27,503 nucleotides of DNA from SURF-21 sp964592775 (GCA_964592775.1 CAZQFX010000015.1:1-27503), one strand, 5' to 3'; counted from the first letter of the stretch, positions 6,856 through 14,106 are shown. Made by a program: numbers and translations. The notes: a model not told the origin generated them from the letters alone.

Positions 6856-7860
6856 ATGGGAATACAACGCCGTATCGTTGTCGCCTTGATCCTCCTGCTG
6901 TCTCTGCTCGCGCTGGCCCCGGTCGGATACATGCTCATCGAGGACATGGACTACACCGAGGCGTTCTACATGACCGTGATAACGGTGTTCACGGTCGGTT
7001 TCGGAGAGGTGGAGCCGCTCTCCACGGCGGGGAGGTACTTCACCGTTTTCGTCATCTTCGTCGGGGTCTTTACCCTCTTTTTCCTCATATCCAGCTTTAT
7101 CAGATATACGTTCAGGGAGGCTTTCAGGGAGACGTTCGGGAGGAGAAGAATGGACTTGAGGATCAGGAAACTGGGGGGCCACCACATCGTCTGCGGTTAC
7201 GGCCGCGTGGGCCAGGTGGTATGCGAGACCCTGGAAGAGGCCGGCGCCCGTTTCGTGGTGGTGGAAAAGGATCGGCAGATGATCGCCGAGGCCGCCGACA
7301 GGGGGTACCTGTGCATAGAGGGGGACGCGACGGAGACCGACACCCTGCGGCAGGCGGGCGTGGATCGCGCGCGCGGCCTGGTATGCGCGCTGGAGAACGA
7401 CGCCGACAACCTCTTCACCACCCTATCCGCCCGCGCCCTGAACAGGGATATAACCATCGTCACCAGGTGTGTGAGCTCGGATTCCGTGGAGAAGCTGCGC
7501 TACGCGGGGGCTGACCGCATCATTTCGCCCTACGCCATCAGCGGCCGCCGCATGGCCACCTATATCCTCAAGCCGGGCGTATTCGATTACCTGGACCTGG
7601 TCGCCCACGGCACCTCCCCGGAATACCGGCTGGAGGAACTGGAGGTGGAGCCGGATTCCATCATTGCCGGCAGTACCATAGGCGAGCTGGACGTGAAAGC
7701 GAGGACCGGCGCCTTGGTGATAGCCGTGCGCAAGTCCGACAGCGTGGAATTCGACACCAACATCAACAAGAACACCCGCGTGGACTCCGGCGACCTCATC
7801 ATCGCCCTGGGCACGGAGGGCGATCTCGCCGGGCTGGAGAAGCTGGCGCTGAAAGATTGA
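6856..7860 (+). CDS. Two-helix potassium channel with RCK (TrkA-N/TrkA-C) domains
   Basis: A 334-residue protein. Transmembrane helix 1 is about residues 7-27 and the pore helix and filter are TVFTVGFG (T46-V47-G48-F49-G50). Helix 2 is about 62-80. A cytoplasmic RCK domain begins HHIVCGYGRVGQ (109-120), with the acidic residue ending strand 2 at E137, and a TrkA-C domain lies near the C-terminus (about 255-330). The architecture is that of MthK/Kch-type channels, in which RCK rings bind ligands (Ca2+, nucleotides or c-di-AMP, depending on the member) to gate K+ flux. The filter is TVGFG, an accepted variant of TVGYG. The ATG at 6856 follows AAAGGGA; the frame continues upstream to 6661, but that part is not channel-like. 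Confidence 0.88.
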   Translation: MGIQRRIVVALILLLSLLALAPVGYMLIEDMDYTEAFYMTVITVFTVGFGEVEPLSTAGRYFTVFVIFVGVFTLFFLISSFIRYTFREAFRETFGRRRMDLRIRKLGGHHIVCGYGRVGQVVCETLEEAGARFVVVEKDRQMIAEAADRGYLCIEGDATETDTLRQAGVDRARGLVCALENDADNLFTTLSARALNRDITIVTRCVSSDSVEKLRYAGADRIISPYAISGRRMATYILKPGVFDYLDLVAHGTSPEYRLEELEVEPDSIIAGSTIGELDVKARTGALVIAVRKSDSVEFDTNINKNTRVDSGDLIIALGTEGDLAGLEKLALKD

Positions 7861-7939
7861 GGGGCCATGTCTCGAAAATCGAGTATTCAACCATTATCTG
7901 GTAAAGCGGGCGCAGGAAACCGCGCCCGTTCCCTTCCTG

Positions 7940-7988
7940 AGGTCAGTTCTCCATGCCGCGTGGTCGCGACACCACCGAGGATGAAAAT
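7940..7988 (+). repeat. Dispersed ~50-bp repeat family 2, copy C
   Basis: GAGGTCAGTTCTCC, then ATGCCGCGTGGTCGCGACAC, then CACCGAGGATGAAAAT. It is highly similar to the reverse complement of 2245-2295, differing at scattered positions, and collinear with 2326-2374. Two copies both read MxRGRDTTEDEN in one frame, which could reflect a decayed mobile-element gene start. Confidence 0.7.
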
Positions 7989-8028
7989 ATCACGAGACTG
8001 AGGGCACGATACATGGTATCGGAGAGTG

Positions 8029-8083
8029 NNNNNNNNNNNNNNNNNNNNNNNNNNNNNNNNNNNNNNNNNNNNNNNNNNNNNNN
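8029..8083. other. Assembly gap (55 N)
   Basis: The run of N is immediately preceded by ATGGTATCGGAGAGTG (8013-8028). The same 16 bases recur six bases after the gap (8089-8104). This suggests that two overlapping or tandem-repeated contig ends were joined with an arbitrary spacer. Confidence 0.9.
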
Positions 8084-8128
8084 GCGGGATGGTATCGGAG
8101 AGTGTATTTCATGGCGGACCCCTGCTGT

Positions 8129-8163
8129 AAATCCCGTTCCAGGGCTGACCCCAAGCGGGATTT
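8129..8163 (+). repeat. REP-like repeat unit, locus 2
   Basis: AAATCCCG (8129-8136) and CGGGATTT (8156-8163) are perfect inverted arms around TTCCAGGGCTGACCCCAAG. This is the cleanest hairpin version of the repeat found at 2048-2165 and 21754-21817. The bases before it (GCGGACCCCTG) also match the sequence before the 21754 copy. Confidence 0.8.
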
Positions 8164-8269
8164 GGCAAGTATTGCGTTGTCGCGACTTCAACGGTACTTT
8201 TCAATTGCCAGGTCATGAGTGTACGGTTGTAACGGAACGCCTATTCATCCAGAGCGAGGAGGTTGCCGC

Positions 8270-9481
8270 TTGAGCGATATCGACTTCTTATCAGGGCTCT
8301 CTGCTTCTTCCGCTTCCCGCATCGTGCTCCTGGTGCTGGACGGCCTTGGCGGCCTTCCCCGCCCCGGCACCGGTTTGACGGAACTGGAGACCGCGCGCAC
8401 GCCGAACCTCGACGCGCTGGCGCAGGTATCGATCTGCGGCCTTATCCACGCCATCGCCCCGGGAATAACTCCCGGGAGCGGGCCGGCGCACATGGCCCTC
8501 TTCGGCTACGACCCCGTGCGTTTCGACGTGGGAAGGGGCGTGCTCTCGGCGCTTGGCGCGGGGATCGATCTCAGCCCTGACGACCTCGCCGCCCGGGTCA
8601 ACTTCTGCACCGTCGAGGACGGGATCATCACCGACCGCCGCGCGGGCAGGATCTCCACCGAGGCCAACGCTCGCTTGTGCGATAAGTTGTCCGCCATACG
8701 GCTGGAGGGCGTGGAGACCGAGATCCGTCCCGAGAAGGAACACCGCGCCGCCCTCGTGCTGCGCGGTTCGGGCTTATCCGGGATGGTCACGGACACCGAC
8801 CCCCAGCGTACCGGGCTGGCGCCGCTGCGCTGCGAAGCCCTGCCGGAAGGTGGGGAATCCGCGCAGCGCACGGCGGCGCTGATCAATTCGTTCCTGGAGA
8901 GGGTTGCCGAGATGCTCGCGGAGGAGCACCCGGCCAACATGATAGTCACCCGCGGTTTCGCCAAGCTGCCCCACATCCCCTCTATCACCGGCCTCTATGC
9001 CCTACGCGCCGGCGCGGTGGCCACCTACCCCATGTACCGCGCCATAGCCAGGCTGGTGGGCATGGAGCCCGTCGAGACCGGCCCCTCCTTCGCCGACCAG
9101 CTCGTCGCCTTGAGGGGGGCATGGGAGCGTTACGACTACTTCTTCGTCCATTACAAATACACCGACAGCCGGGGCGAGGACGGGGACTTCGACGCCAAGG
9201 TCGCCTGCATCGAGGAGGTGGACGGCCTCCTGCCCCGCCTGCTCGAGCTGGATCCAGACGTCCTGGTGGTGACCGGCGACCACTCCACCCCCGCCCTGCT
9301 CAAGAGCCACAGCTGGCACCCCTCCCCGCTGCTGCTGCGCTCGCGCTGGGAGAGGCATGACGGCGTGGAGTCCTTCGGGGAGAGCGCCTGCGCGCGCGGC
9401 GGCCTGGGCGCCTTCTCCGCCGTCGACCTCATGCCGCTCATGCTGGCCAACGCCCAGCGCCTCAACAAGTTCGGCGCGTGA
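8270..9481 (+). CDS. apgM: 2,3-bisphosphoglycerate-independent phosphoglycerate mutase, archaeal type
   Basis: A 403-residue alkaline-phosphatase-superfamily mutase interconverting 3- and 2-phosphoglycerate in glycolysis/gluconeogenesis. Signature blocks in order are LLVLDGLGGLP (first metal-binding Asp), TPNLDALA, the Gly-rich GITPGSGPAHMALFGYDP, TGLYALRAGAVATYPMYRAIARLVGM, VHYKYTDSRGEDGDFDAKV, VVTGDHSTP and SHSWHPSPLLLRS. These define the ApgM branch rather than GpmI. A longer frame starts at ATG 8219, but the TTG at 8270 has GCGAGGAGG ending 7 bases upstream and gives the expected family length, so I use the TTG. A small ORF follows 24 bases after its stop and may be co-transcribed. Confidence 0.92.
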   Translation: MSDIDFLSGLSASSASRIVLLVLDGLGGLPRPGTGLTELETARTPNLDALAQVSICGLIHAIAPGITPGSGPAHMALFGYDPVRFDVGRGVLSALGAGIDLSPDDLAARVNFCTVEDGIITDRRAGRISTEANARLCDKLSAIRLEGVETEIRPEKEHRAALVLRGSGLSGMVTDTDPQRTGLAPLRCEALPEGGESAQRTAALINSFLERVAEMLAEEHPANMIVTRGFAKLPHIPSITGLYALRAGAVATYPMYRAIARLVGMEPVETGPSFADQLVALRGAWERYDYFFVHYKYTDSRGEDGDFDAKVACIEEVDGLLPRLLELDPDVLVVTGDHSTPALLKSHSWHPSPLLLRSRWERHDGVESFGESACARGGLGAFSAVDLMPLMLANAQRLNKFGA

Positions 9482-9504
9482 ACGCCCGATGAGGGAGAGA
9501 GCAG

Positions 9505-9750
9505 TTGCTCAACAGGGAACTCGACATACGGGTAGGGCCTCCCGTGAAGAGGTTCTGTGGCGGCGTGGTCTACTGGCGCGAGGAGCGCTCCATCAGAAAG
9601 CGGCTCCACCAGATCAGGGCGGTGATGCAGCATAACCGCGCTCAGCGTAGATTGAAGAGATGGCACAAGAAGGAGCGGAAGCGGGAATTCATGCGCTGGC
9701 GCGACGAGGAACCCTCCTTGACCTTGGAGGACAAGCTGCGAGACCTCTAA
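9505..9750 (+). CDS. Small basic hypothetical protein, 81 residues
   Basis: It starts at TTG 9505 with GAGGGAGAGAG just upstream and ends TLEDKLRDL. The middle is very rich in Arg and Lys (RAQRRLKRWHKKERKREF), suggesting a nucleic-acid- or ribosome-binding role, but no motif is recognised. It is 24 bases downstream of apgM on the same strand and probably shares its transcript. It ends 16 bases before the convergent fdhA stop. Nothing else plausible occupies this stretch; the non-canonical start lowers confidence. Confidence 0.5.
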   Translation: MLNRELDIRVGPPVKRFCGGVVYWREERSIRKRLHQIRAVMQHNRAQRRLKRWHKKERKREFMRWRDEEPSLTLEDKLRDL

Positions 9751-9765
9751 GGTGCCGGGTCATTT

Positions 9766-11849
9766 TTAATTCAGGCGCTCCAGCGACGCGGCGCACACCT
9801 TGAGCTCGGGTATCTTGGCCACCGGGTCCAGGGCGGTGTTGGTGAGCAGGTTGGCCGCCGCCTCGGCGAAGTGGAAGGGCATGAAGATGACCCCCCTCCC
9901 CACCTTGGTGGTCACCTTGGCGCCCACTTCCACGCCGCCGCGGCGCGAAGACACCTTAACGCGTTCGCCGTCCCTTATGCCCAGTTCCGAGGCGTCCTCG
10001 GGATTCACCTCCACGAAGGCGCGGTCTATCTCCCGCACCAGGGAAGGCGAGCGCCTGGTCATGGTCCCGGTGTGGTAATGAAAGAGCAGCCGCCCCGTGG
10101 TGAGCACGTAGGGGTACTCTGCGTCGGGCATCTCCGCCGGCTCGCGGAACTCCACGGCGCTGAGTTTGCCCCTGCCGACGGGAAAGCTCTCGGCATGCAG
10201 GATGGGCGTCCCCGGGTGGTCCTCGGAGGGTATGGGCCATTGCAGGCCCCGCGTCCCCAGCCTGCCGTAGGTGATGCCGGCGTAGGAGGGGGTGACCGTC
10301 CTTATCTCCTCGAAGACCTCCTCGGGCGAGGCGAAATCGAAGCCGGACGCTCCCATCTTCTTCGCCAGCCGGCACAGGATCTCCCAGTCGGGCAGGGAGC
10401 CGCCCACCGGCTCCACCGCCTTGCGTATCCTCTGCACGCGGCGCTCGGTGTTGGTGATGGTGCCGTCCTTCTCGGCGAAGGATGCCGCGGGCAGCACCAC
10501 GTGNNNNNNNNNNNNNNNNNNNNNNNNNNNNNNNNNNNNNNNNNNNNNNNNNTGTCCGCGAGCACCAGGAAATCCAGCTTGCCCAGGGCCTCGCGCAGGT
10601 GGTTTATGTCGGGGTCGGAGACCATGGGGTTCTCCCCCATGATGAACAGCGCGTTGAGGTCACCGTGCGCCGCCGCGTCGGTCATCTCGGTGATGGTCAG
10701 GCCGGCCTGCCTGGAAAGCCCTTCCATCCCCCAGGCCTGCTCGAACTTCTTCGCCGCGTCCTCCGAGTCCACGCGCTGGTATGCGGTGTAGACGTTTGGC
10801 AGGCCGCCCATGTCGCAGGCGCCCTGCACGTTGTTCTGGCCGCGCAGCGGGTTCACGCCGGTGCCGGGCCTGCCGATGTTGCCGGTGAGCATGGCCAGGT
10901 TGGCCAGGGCGAGCACGTTGTCCGTTCCGGTGGAGTGCTGGGTTATGCCCATGCAGTAGACGATGGCCGCGCGCTCCGCGCCGGCGAAGAGGCGCGCCGC
11001 CGCCTCCATGTCCGCGGCGGGTATGCCGGATATCTCCTCCACCTTCCGGGGGGTGAACTCCGCCACCGCCTTCTTCATCTCCTCGAAGCCCTCGGTGCGC
11101 GCGGCGATGAACTCCCCGTCCTCCAGGCCCTCGCCGATGATCACGCCGGCGAGGCCGTTGAGGTAGGCTACCTCGCTGCCCGGGCGCGGCCGCAGGAAGA
11201 CCTCCGCGAACTCCGAGAGGTGTATGGCGCGCGGGTCGATGACGATGAGCCTGGTGCCCTTGCGCGTCGCGGCGAGGATCTTCTCGCCGATGATGGGGTG
11301 CTGCTCCGTGGTGTTGGAGCCGACGACGAGGATGACCTCGGCATCCTCCAGGTCGCCGATGGAGTTGGTCATGGCCCCGCTCCCGAAGGCTGCCGCCAGA
11401 CCGGCGACGGTGGGGCTGTGTCATAAGCGGGCGCAGTGGTCGACGTTGTTGGTGCCGACCGCCGCGCGCGCGAGTTTCTGCAACAGGTAGTTCTCCTCGT
11501 TGGTGCAGCGGGCGGAGGCGAAGAAACCCACCGCATCCGGGCCGTTCTTCTCCTTCGCAGCCGCGAGGCCGTCCGCCGCGGCCGCCAGGGCGGTGTCCCA
11601 ATCCGCCTCCACCAGGACCCCGTCCTTGCGGATCATGGGCGCGGTGAGGCGCCTTTCGCTGTGCACGAACTCGTGCACCGACCAGCCCTTGATGCACAGG
11701 GCGCCCCCGGAGACGGGATGGTCCTTCTGGGGCAGGGTGCCGGTCAGGCGGCCGCCCGTGACCTCGAGCAGGACGCCGCACCCCGTCCCGCAGTACACGC
11801 AGGTCGAGGGGACGAGCCGGTAACTGAGTTCCCTGTCGTTCTCGCCCAT
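9766..11849 (-). CDS. fdhA: Selenocysteine-containing molybdopterin formate dehydrogenase, catalytic subunit
   Basis: Catalytic subunit of a Mo/W-bis-MGD formate dehydrogenase (formate to CO2, or the reverse). The N-terminus binds one [4Fe-4S] cluster (C17-x2-C20-x3-C24, then C52 in GGALCIKGW). The codon at 11423-11421 is an in-frame TGA in DHCARL-U-HSPTVAGL, exactly the catalytic Sec site (residue 143) of FdhF/FdhA. Reading through continues with GSGAMTNSI, the MGD-binding GSNTTEQHP and the C-terminal domain (YVLTTGRLLFHYHTGTMTRR, VNPEDASELGIRDG). The ATG at 11849 has a GGAG SD. An N run at 10504-10552 interrupts the gene, so the window coordinates do not keep frame. Corrected, the protein should be near 687-689 residues. 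It is last in the hdrA'-mvhD-fdhB-like operon. Confidence 0.93.
10504..10552. other. Assembly gap (49 N) inside fdhA
   Basis: On the minus strand the frame before the gap ends FLVLAD and the frame after begins with the conserved VVLPAASFAEKDGT. Keeping frame requires a true length of 3n+2, and family members have about 10-12 residues here, so about 29-35 missing bases is likely rather than 49. Confidence 0.85.
11392..11423 (-). promoter_or_regulatory. UGA selenocysteine codon with bacterial SECIS hairpin
   Basis: After the TGA (11423-11421) come 12 bases, then GTCGCC-GGTCT-GGCGGC (11408-11392). This is a 6-bp stem with the GGUCU apical loop. The spacing and loop are the same as in E. coli fdhF mRNA as I recall it, and the U at the second stem position matches the functionally important U there. 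The element would recruit SelB with Sec-tRNA. Confidence 0.88.
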
Positions 11850-11853
11850 CTTT

Positions 11854-11967
11854 TCACTCCCGTTCCGGTTTGCCTTGCTCGATACTTCCGCTATAAACCG
11901 GGGCCGGCTTGAACTCGGACCTGAAGCCGGGCCTGACCTCCGGGCTCGAGCTATTGCTGTCGGCCAT
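11854..11967 (-). CDS. Small ORF (37 residues) between the Fe-S subunit and fdhA
   Basis: The frame starts MADSNSSSPEVRPGF and ends GSIEQGKPERE. A strong SD (TAGGAGGAACGGC) overlaps the stop of the upstream gene and lies 6 bases before its ATG. Its own stop is 4 bases before the fdhA ATG. That tight packing within an operon suggests it is translated, either as a small hydrophilic subunit or as a coupling leader for the selenoprotein gene. No family is recognised. It has no cysteine and no hydrophobic segment. Confidence 0.5.
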   Translation of the reverse strand: MADSNSSSPEVRPGFRSEFKPAPVYSGSIEQGKPERE

Positions 11968-11977
11968 GCCGTTCCTC

Positions 11978-12778
11978 CTATTCCAGCTTCTCCATATCGT
12001 GTTCCGTGCCCAGGAAGCTCAGGGGGCTCTTCTCCTCCGCGCTCTCCCCCGCACGGTACTCCAGCTTCTCCTCCATGATATCCCGCATCTTGCGGTAGAG
12101 GCTGCGCAGGGGGATGCCCGCCGGGCAGGCCTCCTCGCACAGGCCGCAGTCTATGCAGCGGCCGGCCATGTCCAAAGCCTTGATAATGTGGAAGGCGGGG
12201 GACTCGGGCGGGATGACCCCGGGCTCCACCAGGTGGGGGTCCTCCAGAGCGCAATCCCTGCAGAAGCACATGGGGCAGATGTTGCGGCAGCCGTAGCACT
12301 TGATGCAGCGCGAGAACCGCTCCTTCCACCACCTCATCCTCTCGGCGTCCGGCAGCGCCTCCACCTCGTCGATGACCTCGCGCCCCGGCGCCGCCTCCAC
12401 CTTGTCGCCCAGGGCGATATCGCCGGGATATGGCCGGGGGCAGCCGCACGCCGCGGCTTCCCCGGCACTGCAGGCCACGCCCACCATGACCAGGCGCTCC
12501 AGGTCGACCTGCTCCAGCTTGGAGAGTTCTGTGAGCGCCCGCTCGTCGCAGCCGCGCACCATCACCGCGAACCTCTTGTAGGGGTATTCGCGCAGCAGCT
12601 CTATGAGGATCTTCCCCAGGGGGTAGCGCGAGTCCCCGACCTCCACCAGCTCGATGTCCGGCGAGCCGGCGTCGGTGATGAGCACCGGGAGCACCGTCCC
12701 CTCCTCATTCTTGAGGCAGAGGAAGGCGTCGGCCCCGCCCGCCAGTCTCTCTTTGACGATGGTCTTGAGGTCGCTCAT
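11978..12778 (-). CDS. FdhB/FrhB-like iron-sulfur electron-transfer subunit
   Basis: A 266-residue protein. The first ~130 residues contain RFAVMVRGCDERAL (with C77) and LERLVMVGVAC, a pattern I associate with the C-terminal domain of coenzyme F420 hydrogenase / formate dehydrogenase beta subunits. Then come two ferredoxin-type motifs, C158-x2-C161-x2-C164-x3-C168 and C208-x2-C211-x2-C214-x3-C218. Extra cysteines (C171, C173, C176) between them could hold another cluster. It likely carries electrons between FdhA and the MvhD/HdrA proteins in the cytoplasm. The frame extends upstream, but the ATG at 12778 (MSDLKTIV) follows a GGGGGTGGGGGC stretch and is the natural start. Whether it binds a flavin or F420 is not clear. 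Confidence 0.75.
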   Translation of the reverse strand: MSDLKTIVKERLAGGADAFLCLKNEEGTVLPVLITDAGSPDIELVEVGDSRYPLGKILIELLREYPYKRFAVMVRGCDERALTELSKLEQVDLERLVMVGVACSAGEAAACGCPRPYPGDIALGDKVEAAPGREVIDEVEALPDAERMRWWKERFSRCIKCYGCRNICPMCFCRDCALEDPHLVEPGVIPPESPAFHIIKALDMAGRCIDCGLCEEACPAGIPLRSLYRKMRDIMEEKLEYRAGESAEEKSPLSFLGTEHDMEKLE

Positions 12779-12942
12779 GCCCCCACCCCCGAACGCCGAT
12801 CGCCGCCGGTAAACGCCATCGCGAGCGCAGCGAACGCAGCGAGCGAAGCTTGGCAACCTCCGGTTGCCCGCTTGGTGCTCTTAGTGCTTGCATGGCAGTT
12901 GCCGCCACCTTGCAGATCCACGGTGCGCTCGAGGCCGCTCAT
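12775..12942 (-). CDS. Bridging ORF B (55 codons) between mvhD and the FdhB-like gene
   Basis: The ATG overlaps the mvhD stop (ATGA) and the TGA overlaps the start of the next gene (ATGA). It reads MSGLERTVDL and ends GDRRSGVGA, with a GC-rich repeat (12812-12870) in its middle. It probably exists as a by-product of repeat insertion, but it would let ribosomes run continuously from mvhD to the next gene. The product, if any, need not be functional. Confidence 0.3.
   Translation of the reverse strand: MSGLERTVDLQGGGNCHASTKSTKRATGGCQASLAAFAALAMAFTGGDRRSGVGA
12812..12870 (+). repeat. ~60-bp GC-rich dispersed repeat, copy 1
   Basis: It reads AACGCCATCGCGAGCGCAGC and ends TTGGCAACCTCCGGTTGCCCG on the plus strand, aligning end to end with 13434-13493. 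It belongs to the widespread type of repeat that starts CGTCATTGCGAGC and contains AGCGAAGC and GGCAACCTC blocks. It lies between mvhD and the FdhB-like gene. Confidence 0.75.
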
Positions 12943-13400
12943 GCCCCCACCTCCGCCTTCGCCTCGCTCTTCTTGCGCAAAGGCGAGGGCCCGAGCGCCT
13001 TGACCTCCGCGGTGAAGGAGCGCATCACTTCCGCGTATTTCTCCCCCTCCGCCGCCGACACCCACTCCAGGCGCAGCCGCCCTTCCTCAAGGCCCAGGAA
13101 TTTCAGGGCCTCGCGCAGCACCTGGAAACGCTTGGCGGTCATGTAGTTGCCCTTGAGGTAGTGGCAGTCCCCGATATGGCAGCCGGCGATGAGCACCCCG
13201 TCCATCCCCTCCTGGAAGGCCTTGACGACGAAGTAGGGGGAGATGGTCCCCGTGCACATCACGCGCACGTCGAGGACGTTGGGCGGGTACTGGAAGCGCG
13301 AAACCCCCGCCAGGTCGGCCCCGGCGTAGGAGCACCAGTTGCACAGGAAAGCCAGTATCTTGATCTCGCCATCGTCTCTTGTTTTCGTCTCCTCGCTCAT
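12939..13400 (-). CDS. mvhD: MvhD/FlpD-type [2Fe-2S] electron-transfer subunit
   Basis: A 153-residue protein matching the hydrogenase iron-sulfur (MvhD/FlpD) family, the subunit that links a hydrogenase or formate dehydrogenase to heterodisulfide reductase HdrA. The conserved cysteines are present: ILAFLCNWCSYAGAD (C20, C23), VMCTG (C49) and GVLIAGCHIGDCHYLKGN (C74, C79). The C-terminal part (LEWVSAAEGEKYAEVM) is typical. The ATG at 13400 overlaps the stop of bridging ORF A. With FdhA, the FdhB-like protein and HdrA, this suggests formate-linked ferredoxin/heterodisulfide electron transfer. Its last bases form an ATGA with bridging ORF B. Confidence 0.92.
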   Translation of the reverse strand: MSEETKTRDDGEIKILAFLCNWCSYAGADLAGVSRFQYPPNVLDVRVMCTGTISPYFVVKAFQEGMDGVLIAGCHIGDCHYLKGNYMTAKRFQVLREALKFLGLEEGRLRLEWVSAAEGEKYAEVMRSFTAEVKALGPSPLRKKSEAKAEVGA

Positions 13401-13567
13401 GCCCCCGTCCCTCCCCACCGCGTTTTTCTTCCGAACGTCATTGTGAGCGGAGCGAACGCAGTGGGCGCAGCGTGGCAACCTCCAGGTGCCCGGTAAGAAC
13501 AGATAGCGCCTGTATGGATGTCTTGACCACCCATTGTGCCTACGGTCTCTCTAATGAGTTCACTCAT
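13397..13567 (-). CDS. Bridging ORF A (56 codons) between hdrA remnant and mvhD
   Basis: It starts MSELIRETVG with GGAGAGGTGGAGG just upstream, 17 bases after the hdrA stop. It ends RWGGTGA with its TGA overlapping the mvhD ATG. The central part (RAPGGCHAAPTAFAPLTM) is the translation of the repeat at 13434-13493 and parallels RATGGCQASLAAFAALAM of ORF B. It is probably a consequence of repeat insertion that keeps translational coupling. Confidence 0.3.
   Translation of the reverse strand: MSELIRETVGTMGGQDIHTGAICSYRAPGGCHAAPTAFAPLTMTFGRKTRWGGTGA
13434..13493 (+). repeat. ~60-bp GC-rich dispersed repeat, copy 2
   Basis: It reads AACGTCATTGTGAGCGGAGC and ends TGGCAACCTCCAGGTGCCCGG on the plus strand. 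It aligns with 12812-12870 over its whole length and sits in the equivalent place, the junction just upstream of mvhD. Confidence 0.8.
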
Positions 13568-13584
13568 GCCTCCACCTCTCCGCC

Positions 13585-14106
13585 TCATTCCCGCAAGGCG
13601 GACGCCGCCGCCTCTATCTGTTCGTATATCTGGTCGGAGCGGAAGCCCTGCAGGCGGCTGGCCCCCGCCGTGCAGGCCGCGGTACATGTGCCGCAGCCCT
13701 TGCACAGGGAGGTGTTGACCGCCGCCACCTTCCCTTCCCCGTCGTAGGTGACCGCCCCGAAGGGACAGAGCTGCACGCAGATGCCGCAGCCGGCGCACTT
13801 ATCCGCGCCCACCACCGCCACCACGCCCTCGGTGACGATCCTGTCCTTGCACAGGATGGACTCCGCCCGCGCCGCCGCGGCGGCCGCCTGGGACACCGAC
13901 TCCTCGATGGACTTGGGAGCATGGGCGAGGCCGCACACGAACACGCCGTCGGTGGCGAAATCAACCGGGCGCAGTTTCATGTGCGCCTCCAGGAAGAACC
14001 CCTCGGCGTTGCGAGGCACCTTGAGCATGGGAGCCAGCGCCGCGTTATCCGGATTGGCGGTGATGCCGGTGGACAGGGCGACCAGGTCCGTGTTGAGGAC
14101 CACCAT
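13585..14106 (-). pseudogene. hdrA: hdrA, 3' fragment only (C-terminal ~173 residues)
   Basis: The fragment MVVLNTDLVALSTGI ... GFFLEAHMKLRPVDF ... DGVFVCGLAHAPKSIEESV is unmistakably the C-terminal part of heterodisulfide reductase subunit A. It is followed by two [4Fe-4S] motifs (CAGCGICVQLCPFGAV and CKGCGTCTAACTAGA). The N-terminal several hundred residues, with the FAD-binding Rossmann motifs, are absent. A neighbouring frame just upstream (QTVLMDRNTRGE) looks like a few more HdrA residues, implying a small frameshift before a palindromic element at 14153-14246. The ATG at 14106 with GGGGAG could start a truncated product carrying the ferredoxin domains. A rearrangement, a real pseudogene or a mis-assembly are all possible. 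Confidence 0.82.

Larger units (their letters stand above)
7861..8269. other. Repeat-bearing spacer with an assembly gap
   Basis: The 409 bases between the channel gene and apgM contain repeat family 2 copy C (7940-7988), the N run (8029-8083) flanked by an identical 16-mer, and one REP-like unit (8129-8163). No protein-coding signal is convincing; frames through it rely on the unknown bases. Confidence 0.7.

Noticed and set aside
11421..11423. fdhA as a pseudogene split by a stop codon
   Set aside because: The stop is UGA at the known selenocysteine site and is followed by a correctly spaced SECIS hairpin, so it is recoding rather than decay.
10660..11781. 373-codon minus-strand frame within fdhA
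   Set aside because: It is a shifted frame of the formate dehydrogenase; the fdhA frame with the UGA read as Sec explains the conservation.
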